DNA of 24,167 nt from JAAYJM01 sp964498585 (GCA_964498585.1 CAZCHH010000053.1:1-24167), one strand, 5' to 3'; shown: positions 1 through 8,084, numbered from the stretch's first letter. Numbers and translations are program-made. Notes: generated by a model not told the origin, from the letters alone.

Positions 1-2
1 AA

Positions 3-626
3 AAGAAGAAAAACAAATCTGCAAACAAAACAAAATCAGAATTTTCAAAAGTTTTCACAAAATCATGGAAACCCTGGCAAGCCGGAATTGCAATAGGTAT
101 TATTGCAATGTTAGCTTGGTTATCATCGCTTCCAGTTGGCAGAAACTATCCTCTCGGAGTAACTCATGGGCTAAATCACACATATCAGGCAATTATTGAC
201 AATAACGTAAAATTTATATATCAAAAGCCAGAGCCAGCCAAACAAACCGCTCTGGACTCCAGCAATCAGAAAGCTATTTCTAATATTCAAACTACAGTAA
301 AAGACGAAAAACCAATATTAGAACCCACAAAACTAAATGTGTGGCTAATTCTTCTTTCAATAGGGCTTATGCTTGGTGCTTTTGTTTCCGGAAAAATGTC
401 CGGACAGGCAAAGCTTTTACCCAAAGAACCTTCACAAACTCTAATTGCAATTTTGGGTGGTCTTTTAATTGGAATAGGCGCTGCAATTGGTTCCGGCTGC
501 GTCATAGGAAATATTTTATCGGGATGGGCGATGCTGAGCGTTGGTACTTTCGTTTTTGGTATTGCAACACTGCTTGCAAACTGGGCAACAACTTATTTTT
601 ATTTGATGGGCGGAAAGTTTAAATGA
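3..626 (+). CDS. YeeE/YedE-family (DUF395) sulfur transporter, 5' end cut by window
   Basis: An integral membrane protein of the YeeE/YedE family, which transports thiosulfate or related sulfur compounds. The frame is open back to the window edge, so the N-terminus is missing and 207 codons remain. Three hydrophobic segments are visible, at about residues 25-45, 111-132 and 146-170 of the fragment. The last carries the family signature IGSGCVIGNILSGWAMLSVG, with its conserved Gly-Cys (Cys near residue 166). A polar loop rich in Lys and Gln lies between the first and second segments. The internal Met at 108 is not a credible start because hydrophobic family-like sequence (WQAGIAIGIIAML) precedes it. 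The stop overlaps the next gene's start (ATGA), which points to one transcript and translational coupling. The family assignment is firm; the substrate is inferred from the family only. Confidence 0.85.
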   Translation, partial: KKKNKSANKTKSEFSKVFTKSWKPWQAGIAIGIIAMLAWLSSLPVGRNYPLGVTHGLNHTYQAIIDNNVKFIYQKPEPAKQTALDSSNQKAISNIQTTVKDEKPILEPTKLNVWLILLSIGLMLGAFVSGKMSGQAKLLPKEPSQTLIAILGGLLIGIGAAIGSGCVIGNILSGWAMLSVGTFVFGIATLLANWATTYFYLMGGKFK

Positions 627-1912
627 AAAAAGAAATAAAGACATTTATTTATCTTGCAGGAGCATTTATAATTTTTTATAACCTGCCGCTTGGAAATGCA
701 AGGTTTGATGGTGCTATTTTTGAAGCACTCGAATTGATGAAATGGTATGCACGCGAGCATGTAATTTTATGCCTCTTGCCTGCTTTTTATATTGCAGGAG
801 CTATTGGCACTTTTGTAAGCCAGCAATCTGTAATGAAATATCTTGGTCCCAAAGCAAAGAAACCGCTTGCTTATGGTGTCGGCTCTGTTTCAGGAAGCGT
901 TCTTGCGGTTTGTTCCTGCACTGTTCTCCCGCTTTTTTCCGGTATATATTTAATGGGTGCCGGTTTAGGTCCAGCTATTGCGTTCCTTTATTCCGGTCCA
1001 GCTATTAATGTGCTTGCAATAATTTTATCCGGGAAAATCCTTGGAATTGAGCTTGCTGCTGCACGTGCAATTGGTGCTGTCTTATTTGCTATCGTGATTG
1101 GTTTAATTATGGCTTATATTTACAGAAAAGAAGAACTGCAAAAAATTGAAGCTGCTGACGATTTACCCGAACCAGAAACCAATAGAACTTTATTGCAAAC
1201 AGTTATTTATTTCGGTTTGATGATTGTAGTTTTAATTTTTGCGAACTGGGCTGCTCCTGATACTCAGGAAGGTTTCTTTTATCTTGTTTGGGAAGCAAAA
1301 TGGCTCATCACATCAATCGCTGCAATTCTTTTTGCTGTAGTTCTTTATTTATGGTATGGAGCAAGTTTGCTAAAGCTGTCCATTGCAACAGCAGTAACTA
1401 TCATAGCAGCTTTAATCTGGGGTGATACTCCGAGCATCCCATTCGGAATAGGAATTCTCGGTTTAACATATATTACAATAACATCGAAAGATGAGCTATA
1501 CAGTTGGTTTGATTCAAGTTGGACATTTGCAAAACAAATTACGCCGTTGCTTTTCTTTGGTGTTCTTTTAGCTGGTTTTATGCTTGGCAGACCAGGTCAG
1601 GAGGGTATAATTCCGTCACTTTGGATTGCAGATGCTGTAGGAGGAAATTCCATTTTAGCAAATCTGTTTTCATCGGTAGTCGGGGCTTTTATGTATTTTG
1701 CAACGCTAACAGAAATACCTATTTTGCAAGGGCTGATTGGCTCCGGTATGGGAAAAGGTCCAGCTCTTGCTCTTTTACTTGCAGGACCAGCTCTTTCTTT
1801 GCCAAGCATACTTGTTATTAAAAGCGTAATCGGATGGCGGAAAACAACTTGGTATGTTTCATTAGTTATAGTTTTTTCAACATTAGTTGGTTTTATTTAC
1901 GGAATGTTTTAA
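623..1912 (+). CDS. ArsP/DUF318-family permease
   Basis: A polytopic inner-membrane permease of 429 residues in the DUF318/ArsP_1 family; characterised ArsP proteins export methylated trivalent arsenicals, while many relatives are of unknown substrate. The family core is at residues 90-130: a Cys-Ser-Cys (C97, C99) followed by a Gly-rich helix (GLGPAIAFLYSGPAINVLAI). A second, similar segment near the C-terminus (GKGPALALLLAGPALSLPS) shows the internal duplication expected of the fold. Roughly ten hydrophobic segments are visible, with an acidic and basic loop near residues 168-190. The gene starts within the stop of the YeeE-like gene (4-bp overlap). Such pairs often sit beside ArsR regulators and small redox-active disulfide proteins, but anything upstream is outside the window. 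The arsenic role is a guess; the transporter class is not. Confidence 0.85.
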   Translation: MKKEIKTFIYLAGAFIIFYNLPLGNARFDGAIFEALELMKWYAREHVILCLLPAFYIAGAIGTFVSQQSVMKYLGPKAKKPLAYGVGSVSGSVLAVCSCTVLPLFSGIYLMGAGLGPAIAFLYSGPAINVLAIILSGKILGIELAAARAIGAVLFAIVIGLIMAYIYRKEELQKIEAADDLPEPETNRTLLQTVIYFGLMIVVLIFANWAAPDTQEGFFYLVWEAKWLITSIAAILFAVVLYLWYGASLLKLSIATAVTIIAALIWGDTPSIPFGIGILGLTYITITSKDELYSWFDSSWTFAKQITPLLFFGVLLAGFMLGRPGQEGIIPSLWIADAVGGNSILANLFSSVVGAFMYFATLTEIPILQGLIGSGMGKGPALALLLAGPALSLPSILVIKSVIGWRKTTWYVSLVIVFSTLVGFIYGMF

Positions 1913-1915
1913 AAT

Positions 1916-2397
1916 TGTCATTTTGAACCCCCTTAGAAAAATGAGAATTTTTTTTTAAATGGAAATGACATAATTTTACACTGTCATTTCGAAGCGCAGC
2001 GAGAAATCTCACAAGTCATTGCTACCACAGAGTTTNNNNNNNNNNNNNNNNNNNNNNNNNNNNNNNNNNNNNNNNNNNNNNNNNNNNNNNNNNNNNNNNN
2101 NNNNNNNNNNNNNNNNNNNNNNNNNNNNNNNNNNNGAGATTTTTCACTTCGCTCAGAATGACCGACAAATGTAAAGATGTCATTGGCAACTCCAAAAAAA
2201 AATGAGAATTTTTTTTTAAAATGGAAATGACATAATTTTACCACTGTCATTTCGAAGCGCAGCGAGAAATCTCACAAGTCATTGCTACCACAGAATTTGA
2301 GATTTTTCACTTCGCTCAGAATGACCGACAAATGTAAAGATGTCATTGGCAACCCAAAAATGAAGTAAAATCTTTATTTAAATGAAGATAACATCAC
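1916..2397. repeat. Tandem array of a composite palindromic repeat
   Basis: Two near-identical units and a decayed third start are visible. Each unit has an AT-rich arm ending in AAATGRAAATGACATAATTTTA, then an inner palindrome: GTCATTTCGAAGCGCAGCGA followed by GAAATCTC on the left and GAGATTTTTCACTTCGCTCA followed by GAATGAC on the right, separated by a loop containing CAAGTCATTGCTACCACAGA. The inner palindromes begin at 1983 and 2246. At 2352-2397 a third AT arm appears without an inner palindrome. The same architecture, more complete, is at 19465-19702. No reading frame lies inside, so the element is non-autonomous or purely structural. Confidence 0.85.
2036..2135. other. Assembly gap (100 N)
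   Basis: Exactly 100 N, the usual placeholder for a gap of unknown size. It lies in the loop of the first inner palindrome. The 53 bases from 1983 to the gap match 2246-2298 with one substitution, and the bases after the gap match 2299 onward, so alignment to the second unit predicts no missing bases, or a whole number of further repeat units. Confidence 0.95.
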
Positions 2398-2442
2398 TAA
2401 AAAGTGTAATGCTAACGTATTGCAGAATCCATCTTGAGAAAG

Positions 2443-2489
2443 CAAGTGAGATTGCTCACTTGTTAGTTACATTTGGGCAAGCCCAAATG
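2443..2489. repeat. Two adjacent hairpins
   Basis: CAAGTGAG-ATTG-CTCACTTG at 2443-2462 (8-bp stem) and CATTTGGGC-AA-GCCCAAATG at 2470-2489 (9-bp stem) stand side by side. Neither is followed by a clear T-run, so they look like members of the interspersed palindrome family rather than ordinary terminators. Just upstream is CTTGAGAA at 2433-2440. Confidence 0.75.
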
Positions 2490-2509
2490 CTTCCTTTAAA
2501 TACTTAAAA

Positions 2510-2539
2510 TGTAGGGAACAGGCATGCCTGTTCCCTACA
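2510..2539. repeat. Perfect 30-bp palindrome with GGCATGCC core
   Basis: The left half TGTAGGGAACAGGCA is exactly complementary to the right half, with no spacer. It is a diverged copy of the palindrome at 12911-12940, and the differences between the two are mostly paired. A weaker inverted repeat (CAAGTT-AA-ACTTG, 2563-2575) follows within 30 bases. Confidence 0.85.
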
Positions 2540-2600
2540 AAATCAAATTTCAATCTTTTTCCCAAGTTAAACTTGAGAAGGAGAAATAAAGAAGTATAAT

Positions 2601-3143
2601 TTACAAACCCTTTAATATTTTTTCTATATTCATATTCAACTTTTGATTATTTGCGAATAAATCTCTGTAAGAATAGTAATCTAATTTATGCTTTTCTTTT
2701 GAAAAAACGATTAATGCCGGAGTTTGAACTACTTTGAAATAACCGAAAAATCCTTCTTTTGAATTTGTTGGTGGAATTGCGTCTTGCTCTTGATGTATAT
2801 CGAAATAAAATTCCTTGCAATTAAAAAGCCGTTTTAAATTTACTAAATTCTTCTTCATAGTTACAATGTCGTTCGGACAGCGGGAAATTATTTTAATTTT
2901 ATATTCGCTTTTCTTTTGCTCCAAAATGCTTTTTTCAAGATGCTTGAAACAATCATAGCAACAATAACTATTAATTAAAATTAAAAATTGAATATCATCG
3001 CTTTCAAAAACATTAACAGTATCAAAAGTAGTGTTTAAAACATCAATTTTAGTTACGGAGTTATATAATTCTTCATTTGCAAATACACTTGAAATGAAGA
3101 AAACAAGAGCAATAAATAAAATTTTACTTTTCCACATATTCAT
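2601..3143 (-). CDS. Exported thioredoxin-like protein
   Basis: A small secreted protein of about 180 residues with a signal peptide (about residues 3-22, ending FANEE). It has two marks of the thioredoxin fold: a Cys-rich active-site-like motif after a beta strand (LILINSYCCYDCFKH, C61, C62 and C65, giving CYDC as a CxxC) and a cis-proline-like loop (VQTPALIVF, T141-P142) about 77 residues later, at the usual place. It is therefore probably a periplasmic or membrane-tethered disulfide or peroxiredoxin-type protein; partner and reaction are unknown. The start is uncertain. ATG at 3143 or 3137 is preferred; a TTG at 3149 would add only two residues. Each choice overlaps the stop of the upstream gene (3124-3126), implying coupled translation. 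I do not recognise a named family. Confidence 0.7.
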   Translation of the reverse strand: MNMWKSKILFIALVFFISSVFANEELYNSVTKIDVLNTTFDTVNVFESDDIQFLILINSYCCYDCFKHLEKSILEQKKSEYKIKIISRCPNDIVTMKKNLVNLKRLFNCKEFYFDIHQEQDAIPPTNSKEGFFGYFKVVQTPALIVFSKEKHKLDYYSYRDLFANNQKLNMNIEKILKGL

Positions 3144-4299
3144 AAACAATTATTGTGAAAGAAAGGTCGTTCTTTTTGTAATATTCGTCTGTTTGTTTTT
3201 TAAGTTCTGCAAATGTCATAGATTTATACTTTTCTTCTTCTAAATCAAATGGATAATTTGTTACAATTATTAATTTAGAATTGCTTATAGTATAAGAATT
3301 ATACATAAAAATTTTATTAAAAGAAAAGTTTGTATTTTCATCTAAATCTTGCTGTAAATCGCTTTTTAAAAGTTTCCATTTTCCATCTCTAAAGCCCCAA
3401 ATATCAAAATAAAAATAATAATAAGCTACCGCTCTGGGTTTTGACCAAAGTAAAACAAATGTAGAATCATTTATAAAACTCATTCTATGGATTAAACTTA
3501 TTAAACCAGTTAATGGCCTTAGATTGTCAATTGACTCTTTTGGTCTATTACTTGTAATATCAATCGTTTTTAAAATACTATCTGTTGTCGGATGTGTTTT
3601 CCAATCAATATCTTTACGAGTAATCGAGTCAGTAACTTCATTTTTTGAATTATAAACTTTTATTTTATAATTAATAGCATCTGCAACTAAAGTAAAATTT
3701 GAATTTGCTTCAATAAGGTTTCTTGGCTGGAAAAATGTCATTTGAAACCCTACTGGATTGGGAAGCCATTCATCAATTACCATTTTTTCTTTATTTAAAT
3801 CGTATTTGATTAAATGCGTTTGAGTATCTTCATACATTGTAAAAGAAGTTATAAAACAATCATAAAGAAAAATAAAATTATTATCAAGAACAATATTATC
3901 AAAGTTGCCGTAATATCTGAATTTATTTTCATAATAATAATTATCATCTTTCCACTTAAAAATTAATACTCTTTTCCAAATTAATAACACAAAATACTCT
4001 TCATTTACATCAAAATTATGTACAGATAGCTTGTCCTGATTTTCTATTTTATAAATTGTTTCTTTTTTTTCACTGTCATATTTCATAAGATAATAAATAT
4101 AGTTTCCATTCTCATCTTGTGTTAATGGTTGAATTAAAATGTATAGATTACCATTATTATATTTAAATAATAAATCTCTTTCAGTAATATCCGGGAACTC
4201 AAGTTTAATTGAAAAATCATATCTAAAATTGTCTAAAAAGCTTTCAGAATGAAGATTTAAACTGAAAAATAAAATAAAAAGAAAAATAGCTTTTTTCAT
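3124..4299 (-). CDS. Exported protein, possible beta-propeller
   Basis: 391 residues with a clear signal peptide (MKKAIFLFILFFSLNLHSES). The mature part is poor in Cys and rich in aromatic and charged residues. It is built of short beta-type segments separated by Asn/Asp/Gly turns, for example GNLYILIQPL, NFIFLYDCF and NFTLVADAINYKIKVYN. The last resembles a blade of a six-bladed propeller as found in the Bacteroidetes 6-bladed beta-propeller proteins, but I cannot count blades reliably, so this is a tentative structural reading. It overlaps the thioredoxin-like gene downstream, so the two products probably work together in the envelope. No clear ribosome binding site precedes the ATG. Function unknown. 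Confidence 0.65.
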   Translation of the reverse strand: MKKAIFLFILFFSLNLHSESFLDNFRYDFSIKLEFPDITERDLLFKYNNGNLYILIQPLTQDENGNYIYYLMKYDSEKKETIYKIENQDKLSVHNFDVNEEYFVLLIWKRVLIFKWKDDNYYYENKFRYYGNFDNIVLDNNFIFLYDCFITSFTMYEDTQTHLIKYDLNKEKMVIDEWLPNPVGFQMTFFQPRNLIEANSNFTLVADAINYKIKVYNSKNEVTDSITRKDIDWKTHPTTDSILKTIDITSNRPKESIDNLRPLTGLISLIHRMSFINDSTFVLLWSKPRAVAYYYFYFDIWGFRDGKWKLLKSDLQQDLDENTNFSFNKIFMYNSYTISNSKLIIVTNYPFDLEEEKYKSMTFAELKKQTDEYYKKNDLSFTIIVYEYVEK

Positions 4300-4331
4300 A
4301 TAGGTTCTTTCGAATAATTATTAAAGAAATA

Positions 4332-4360
4332 TCAATCATCGGGCCGAGCCCGATGGTTGA
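4332..4360. terminator. Hairpin between minus-strand genes, possible terminator
   Basis: A 13-bp stem with one G-T pair and a three-base loop: TCAATCATCGGGC-CGA-GCCCGATGGTTGA. It lies 22 bases past the stop of the 145-residue gene and 33 bases before the start of the next gene on the same strand. The sequence after it on the minus strand is T-rich (ATATTTCTTTAATAA) but has no clean T-run, so it may be an attenuating terminator or another interspersed palindrome. Confidence 0.5.
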
Positions 4361-4381
4361 ATTTTAAATTAACTGAACAAA

Positions 4382-4819
4382 TTACTCGGAATCAACAGGA
4401 GTAATTTCAATAGTAACAATATTTTTTCTTGGAGCAATTCCAGTCCATTTTAAAATTCTTTTGAATTGTTTATTATTGTATTCGAAGTCGGATTCATAAG
4501 TTCCCTCCCATTTCCCAAGCTTCATTTGCTCGTTCGCATATTGAACCATATCATCAACGTATTTACGTGGAATATCCAAATCTTTAGTAGGCGAGGTCAT
4601 CCAATCAGCTGTAGTATATCCTTTCCCTTTGCAAATTAATTTGTGTTTTCCATACAAATGTGACTCTTTTACTTCTGCGAAATTTTCGGAATCTCTTTTC
4701 CAATCAGTGCTATCTTCACCAGATTTTTTAATCTCAATTATTTGAGTTTGTCCAAAAGAAAAATTAGCTGACAATAAAAATATCACTACTAATAATCGAA
4801 ATAAGCATTTCAGTTTCAT
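4382..4819 (-). CDS. Small exported protein of unknown function
   Basis: 145 residues with a signal peptide (MKLKCLFRLLVVIFLLSANFSFGQ, cleavage probably after SFG). The mature part of about 120 residues is charged, has no membrane segment and only one Cys (in KLICKGKGY). It ends with a beta-rich stretch (FKRILKWTGIAPRKNIVTIEITPVDSE). A Shine-Dalgarno GGAG (complement at 4828-4831) stands 8 bases before the ATG, which supports this start. The gene is first in a run of three minus-strand exported proteins, separated from the next by 82 bases containing a hairpin. It is divergent from the type IX cargo gene. I do not recognise a family; it is probably periplasmic. Confidence 0.65.
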   Translation of the reverse strand: MKLKCLFRLLVVIFLLSANFSFGQTQIIEIKKSGEDSTDWKRDSENFAEVKESHLYGKHKLICKGKGYTTADWMTSPTKDLDIPRKYVDDMVQYANEQMKLGKWEGTYESDFEYNNKQFKRILKWTGIAPRKNIVTIEITPVDSE

Positions 4820-5012
4820 ATTTTTAACTCCATTTTTAATAAATATTTATAATACTTTTTCAGGATTTTGCATATTATTTATTTTTGGTGTAAATCTGAA
4901 CTATTTAAAGATTTTGCTTAATTACAATATTTAATATTAACTAAAAAAATAATATGAACCAAATATTTTTTCTTTTTTTTGATTTTTAATAAAAAAAATT
5001 ATTTTTTTTTAA

Positions 5013-5040
5013 TTGTTTAACCAAAAATTAATTATTTTTG
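5013..5040 (+). promoter_or_regulatory. Bacteroidetes-type promoter for the 5088 gene
   Basis: TTG at 5013-5015, a 17-base spacer and TATTTTTG at 5033-5040 match the Bacteroidetes sigma-A consensus TTG-N17-23-TAnnTTTG. Transcription would begin near 5047. A Shine-Dalgarno AGGA at 5078-5081 then sits 6 bases before the ATG at 5088. The surrounding DNA is extremely AT-rich, so a chance match is possible. Confidence 0.5.
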
Positions 5041-5087
5041 TCTAAATAAAAGTAATAATTAAGTATTCATTAATTTTAGGATGTATA

Positions 5088-5993
5088 ATGAAACGCTTTT
5101 TCATTTCAGTGTTTTTTTCAATTTCAGTATTCACAGTTGCAGCAAATTCTCAAGCTTTTGAAAAAATTAGAGTTGGAGAAGTTTGGCAGGAGGTAATTAA
5201 TTCAAGTTATCAGATTCTATCAAATCCAAAATTAATTTTGGTTCAGACAGTAAATGGTCCTTTTAATTTTGGTGGTATGCCCTTAAATATTTCGTTCGAT
5301 ATCAATACCGGGACTGCTGAACTATGGGTATTTATTTTAGTAGATTCTGATGATACGACTCATTTGCTAAGTACCTTTGCAGCAAAATCTACAAGTTACG
5401 GATATATGTTTATGCATATTGATGAGTATAATTTAGATTTATCCAATTTTATGTCAGAATATATTTCGTTTCCAGAAGAATATGTATTCGATAGCGATTC
5501 GCTTGCAGATGTATTAAGAGCAAATCAGGATTTTATGGATTTCTATAACAACAACCAACCATTTAACTACTTTAGTATTGAATTTTTTATGAATTCGAAG
5601 TTTGACGATATTAATCTTGGTAAACCATATTGGTTTGTTTCTATGAGAACTCCAGAAATATATAAGCTATGCACTATTCAAGGAATAACCAAAGAAATGA
5701 CCTGTGAGGAAACTAACACTAATGTTAATGAGAATCCCTTTATAACTTTTGATGATTATTTAATATACCCAAACCCTGCAAGTGAAATGATTTATATGAA
5801 TATTTCTGAACCTGTTAAAAATTTAAAAATAACAAACACTTTCGGTGAAATTGTAAAGGAATTTTCGATTAATGAAATTAATGATTTTAATGCAAACAAG
5901 AATTTTTCTTTTAAAGTCAGCAAACTTTCAGCTGGTGTTTATTTTGTAATAATTGATAATAGATTTTCAAAGAAACTATTAATAGAAAGATAA
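5088..5993 (+). CDS. Secreted protein with type IX C-terminal sorting domain
   Basis: 301 residues. The signal peptide is about residues 1-23 (ending AANSQA). A novel region of about 200 residues follows, and residues 225-301 form a C-terminal sorting domain of the Por secretion system. The domain's marks are IYPNPASEMIYMN, a central LKITNTFGEIVKEF, and the closing KLSAGVYFVIID ending KKLLIER. Proteins of this type cross the outer membrane by the type IX machinery and are released or attached to the cell surface after removal of the tail. No secretion-machine gene is in the window. The cargo region has no recognised domain; it contains two Cys near its end (C195, C206) that could form a disulfide. 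The start is supported by AGGA six bases upstream. The gene is monocistronic, bounded by a promoter and a palindromic terminator. Confidence 0.85.
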   Translation: MKRFFISVFFSISVFTVAANSQAFEKIRVGEVWQEVINSSYQILSNPKLILVQTVNGPFNFGGMPLNISFDINTGTAELWVFILVDSDDTTHLLSTFAAKSTSYGYMFMHIDEYNLDLSNFMSEYISFPEEYVFDSDSLADVLRANQDFMDFYNNNQPFNYFSIEFFMNSKFDDINLGKPYWFVSMRTPEIYKLCTIQGITKEMTCEETNTNVNENPFITFDDYLIYPNPASEMIYMNISEPVKNLKITNTFGEIVKEFSINEINDFNANKNFSFKVSKLSAGVYFVIIDNRFSKKLLIER

Positions 5994-6116
5994 AAAATTT
6001 TATTTAGCAATAAATAGAGTTCAGAAATTTTAATAAATTAATATTTATAAAAGTAAATGTATAACTCCTAAATAAATTTGGGATAAATTTTACTAATTAG
6101 AGTAACTACATAATTT

Positions 6117-6150
6117 AAAAGCCATTTCAATTTAAATTGAAATGGCTTTT
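6117..6150. terminator. Bidirectional terminator, perfect 34-bp palindrome
   Basis: AAAAGCCATTTCAATTT followed directly by its exact reverse complement. The outer AAAA/TTTT supply a T-run in both directions. It lies between the convergent genes ending at 5993 (+) and 6183 (-), where one hairpin could end both transcripts. Confidence 0.8.
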
Positions 6151-6182
6151 ATAATCTAAACTCTTACTTATTAGGTAAAATT

Positions 6183-8084
6183 TTATCTTGGAGTAATAAT
6201 AAGAATTTGCACCGTTCTGCAAAGATGACGTCCTATTGGATTGTTGTTATCAAAAATTAAAATATCTTCACCAATTGGAATAACTTCTGTTTGACTTTCC
6301 TTAACACCCTTTGAAAGTAAGAATTTTTTTACTTCATTGGCACGTCGTTCTGCTAAACCTTTGTTATAAGTTTTATCACCAATTCTATCAGTGTACCCGA
6401 AAATTTTAATATTAGAATTAAATTTTATTTCTGGTAAAACGTATTGATTTAAAATATCAAGGTCTGGTTTAGAAATTTCTGCCTTGTCAAAATCGAAAAG
6501 GACTAAACTAAATTTCGAAACAATTTTGTCTTGCAATTGTTCTGTTTTCTTTTTTGATTTTGAAATATATTCCACAGGGATAGTTCCCGAATAAGATTTC
6601 TTTAATCCAGATTCAGTTTCAGCATAAAATCTGTATTCTATAGGTAATTCATTGCTTTGAAGTTGATTAGGATAAATAGACCATTGGAGCGGAACGGGCT
6701 GTCCGCTTCCATCGAATTTCTGCAATTCTTTTCCTGCCTGACTTATTTCCAAATTCCATACTTTAATTTTATTGCTTGATTCAATAACTGGAACAAATTC
6801 AGCAAGATTTGGCTCTGAAATCGTCTGACTTTCGCTATCAATAATAATTGGAGCTAATAATTCAGGATTATTAGATGAAATTTCTATACGGCGATTTTCT
6901 TCAATACCATCATCAACTTTCATTGAAGAAGCTTTAGAAGGAAGACCCGTTCCTACTGTTTGAATGCGATGAGCGTCTATATTATGTTTTTTTACAAGAT
7001 AATTTTTTGCAAATTCCGCTCTTTCTAACGATATGCTCTTATTCTTTCCTTCATTGCGTGAATCGTTTGTACCAGTAATCGTTATTTGAGTATTTGGATA
7101 TTGTTTCATCCTTGTTCCAATAATATCAAGGGTAGCAAGATTAATTTTTACAGCATTTGTTTCTAAATTTTGGACCTGGAAGTCGCCCGCAGTTGCCTGC
7201 TCAGAAATAATTTGAGTGTTATTTGTAGGAGTTGTCTGATTTTCAGGGAAAAAGACATAAGGCATCAGGGGAAACAGTTCCATATACTTAACCTCTTCAA
7301 CTTTTACTCTTTTAATCGGCTTTGTATTTCCATTATTATCATAGTAACGGACTTCACTCATTCCTACATTTAAAAATTTTTCTTCACTTTCTTCTGCTGT
7401 TGTCTCCTTTTCTTTTCCAATACCAAAAGTCAGATTTACTCCAAGACGGAGCTGCGGGACATCCCAAGATTTAAAATAATCATTTGAAGATACTTTTGAA
7501 AATGGAATACGAAATGATGCTTCAGGAGAAAGGTAAATTTTATCAGATAATTTAAAAGTATAGCCAACACCAAGCCCAAGAGCCATTCTGAAGCTTGCAT
7601 CAGGAATATCGGTATCGGAAACTAATTCAGTACCATTGTTATTAATATTGTAATTCTTTGAAAGTGGGAGTCCAAGTTCAATAGCACCTAAAAGGTAAAT
7701 AGGACGAATAGGAAAGAGATTATAAACCTGAACTGCTGGTGTTATTTCTAAAGTAGAAAGAGATGTTTTTAATTTATAATCATCTTTTTCTAACTCACCA
7801 TTGAGCATATTGTAACCTAATCGACCTGAAAACGTTATATAATCAGTAATTGGAAAATTTCCGATTAAGCCGAGAGCTGCTCCGAGAGAATTTGCGTTGT
7901 TATCGAAGGGTATGTCCCCTAAGCTTGATGGATAAGTGAATGAAGGTGAGTGCATATTAAAATTCAAATTCAAACTTGCACCAATGTTAATTGGTTGGCG
8001 GAATAAATCTTCTTCTGAAAGCATCGGATTTATGCTTATAAAAATCAAAAGAATTGATAATGATATGAATTTAATTTTTTTCAT
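6183..8084 (-). CDS. Outer-membrane protein with two OmpA-like domains
   Basis: 633 residues from the chosen start. A signal peptide (MKKIKFISLSILLIFISIN) is followed by a beta-rich, Gly- and aromatic-rich region to about residue 222, which looks like an outer-membrane beta barrel. A first OmpA-like domain is at about 305-404, with ITGTNDSRNEGKNKSISLER giving the peptidoglycan-contact Asp and Arg (about D341 and R355). A beta-sandwich-like linker spans about 410-515. A second OmpA-like domain is at about 520-633 (LVLFDFDKAEISKPDLDIL, FGYTDRIGDKTYNKGLAERR; about D566, R581). Having both residues in each domain suggests both can bind diaminopimelate of peptidoglycan. Start: a GAGG stands 6 bases before the ATG at 8084; an in-frame ATG at 8096 overlaps that site and is less likely. 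It is divergent from the outer-membrane barrel gene at 8214. Confidence 0.85.
   Translation of the reverse strand: MKKIKFISLSILLIFISINPMLSEEDLFRQPINIGASLNLNFNMHSPSFTYPSSLGDIPFDNNANSLGAALGLIGNFPITDYITFSGRLGYNMLNGELEKDDYKLKTSLSTLEITPAVQVYNLFPIRPIYLLGAIELGLPLSKNYNINNNGTELVSDTDIPDASFRMALGLGVGYTFKLSDKIYLSPEASFRIPFSKVSSNDYFKSWDVPQLRLGVNLTFGIGKEKETTAEESEEKFLNVGMSEVRYYDNNGNTKPIKRVKVEEVKYMELFPLMPYVFFPENQTTPTNNTQIISEQATAGDFQVQNLETNAVKINLATLDIIGTRMKQYPNTQITITGTNDSRNEGKNKSISLERAEFAKNYLVKKHNIDAHRIQTVGTGLPSKASSMKVDDGIEENRRIEISSNNPELLAPIIIDSESQTISEPNLAEFVPVIESSNKIKVWNLEISQAGKELQKFDGSGQPVPLQWSIYPNQLQSNELPIEYRFYAETESGLKKSYSGTIPVEYISKSKKKTEQLQDKIVSKFSLVLFDFDKAEISKPDLDILNQYVLPEIKFNSNIKIFGYTDRIGDKTYNKGLAERRANEVKKFLLSKGVKESQTEVIPIGEDILIFDNNNPIGRHLCRTVQILIITPR

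Larger units (their letters stand above)
1913..2600. other. Gene-free convergent gap filled with repeats
   Basis: This 688-base stretch separates two convergent genes. It contains no credible coding region. From left to right it holds a tandem palindromic array interrupted by an assembly gap, a short stretch without obvious structure (about 2398-2430), and a row of hairpins at about 2433-2583. The apparent minus-strand reading frame over 1984-2250 runs through the N gap and repeat DNA and is not a gene. Confidence 0.8.

Noticed and set aside
1984..2250. 88-codon minus-strand reading frame
   Set aside because: It runs through 100 N and palindromic repeat DNA; no protein features.
4840..5010. 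AT-rich stretch as a replication origin
   Set aside because: No DnaA-box cluster or neighbouring replication gene was seen; the AT content fits a divergent promoter region.
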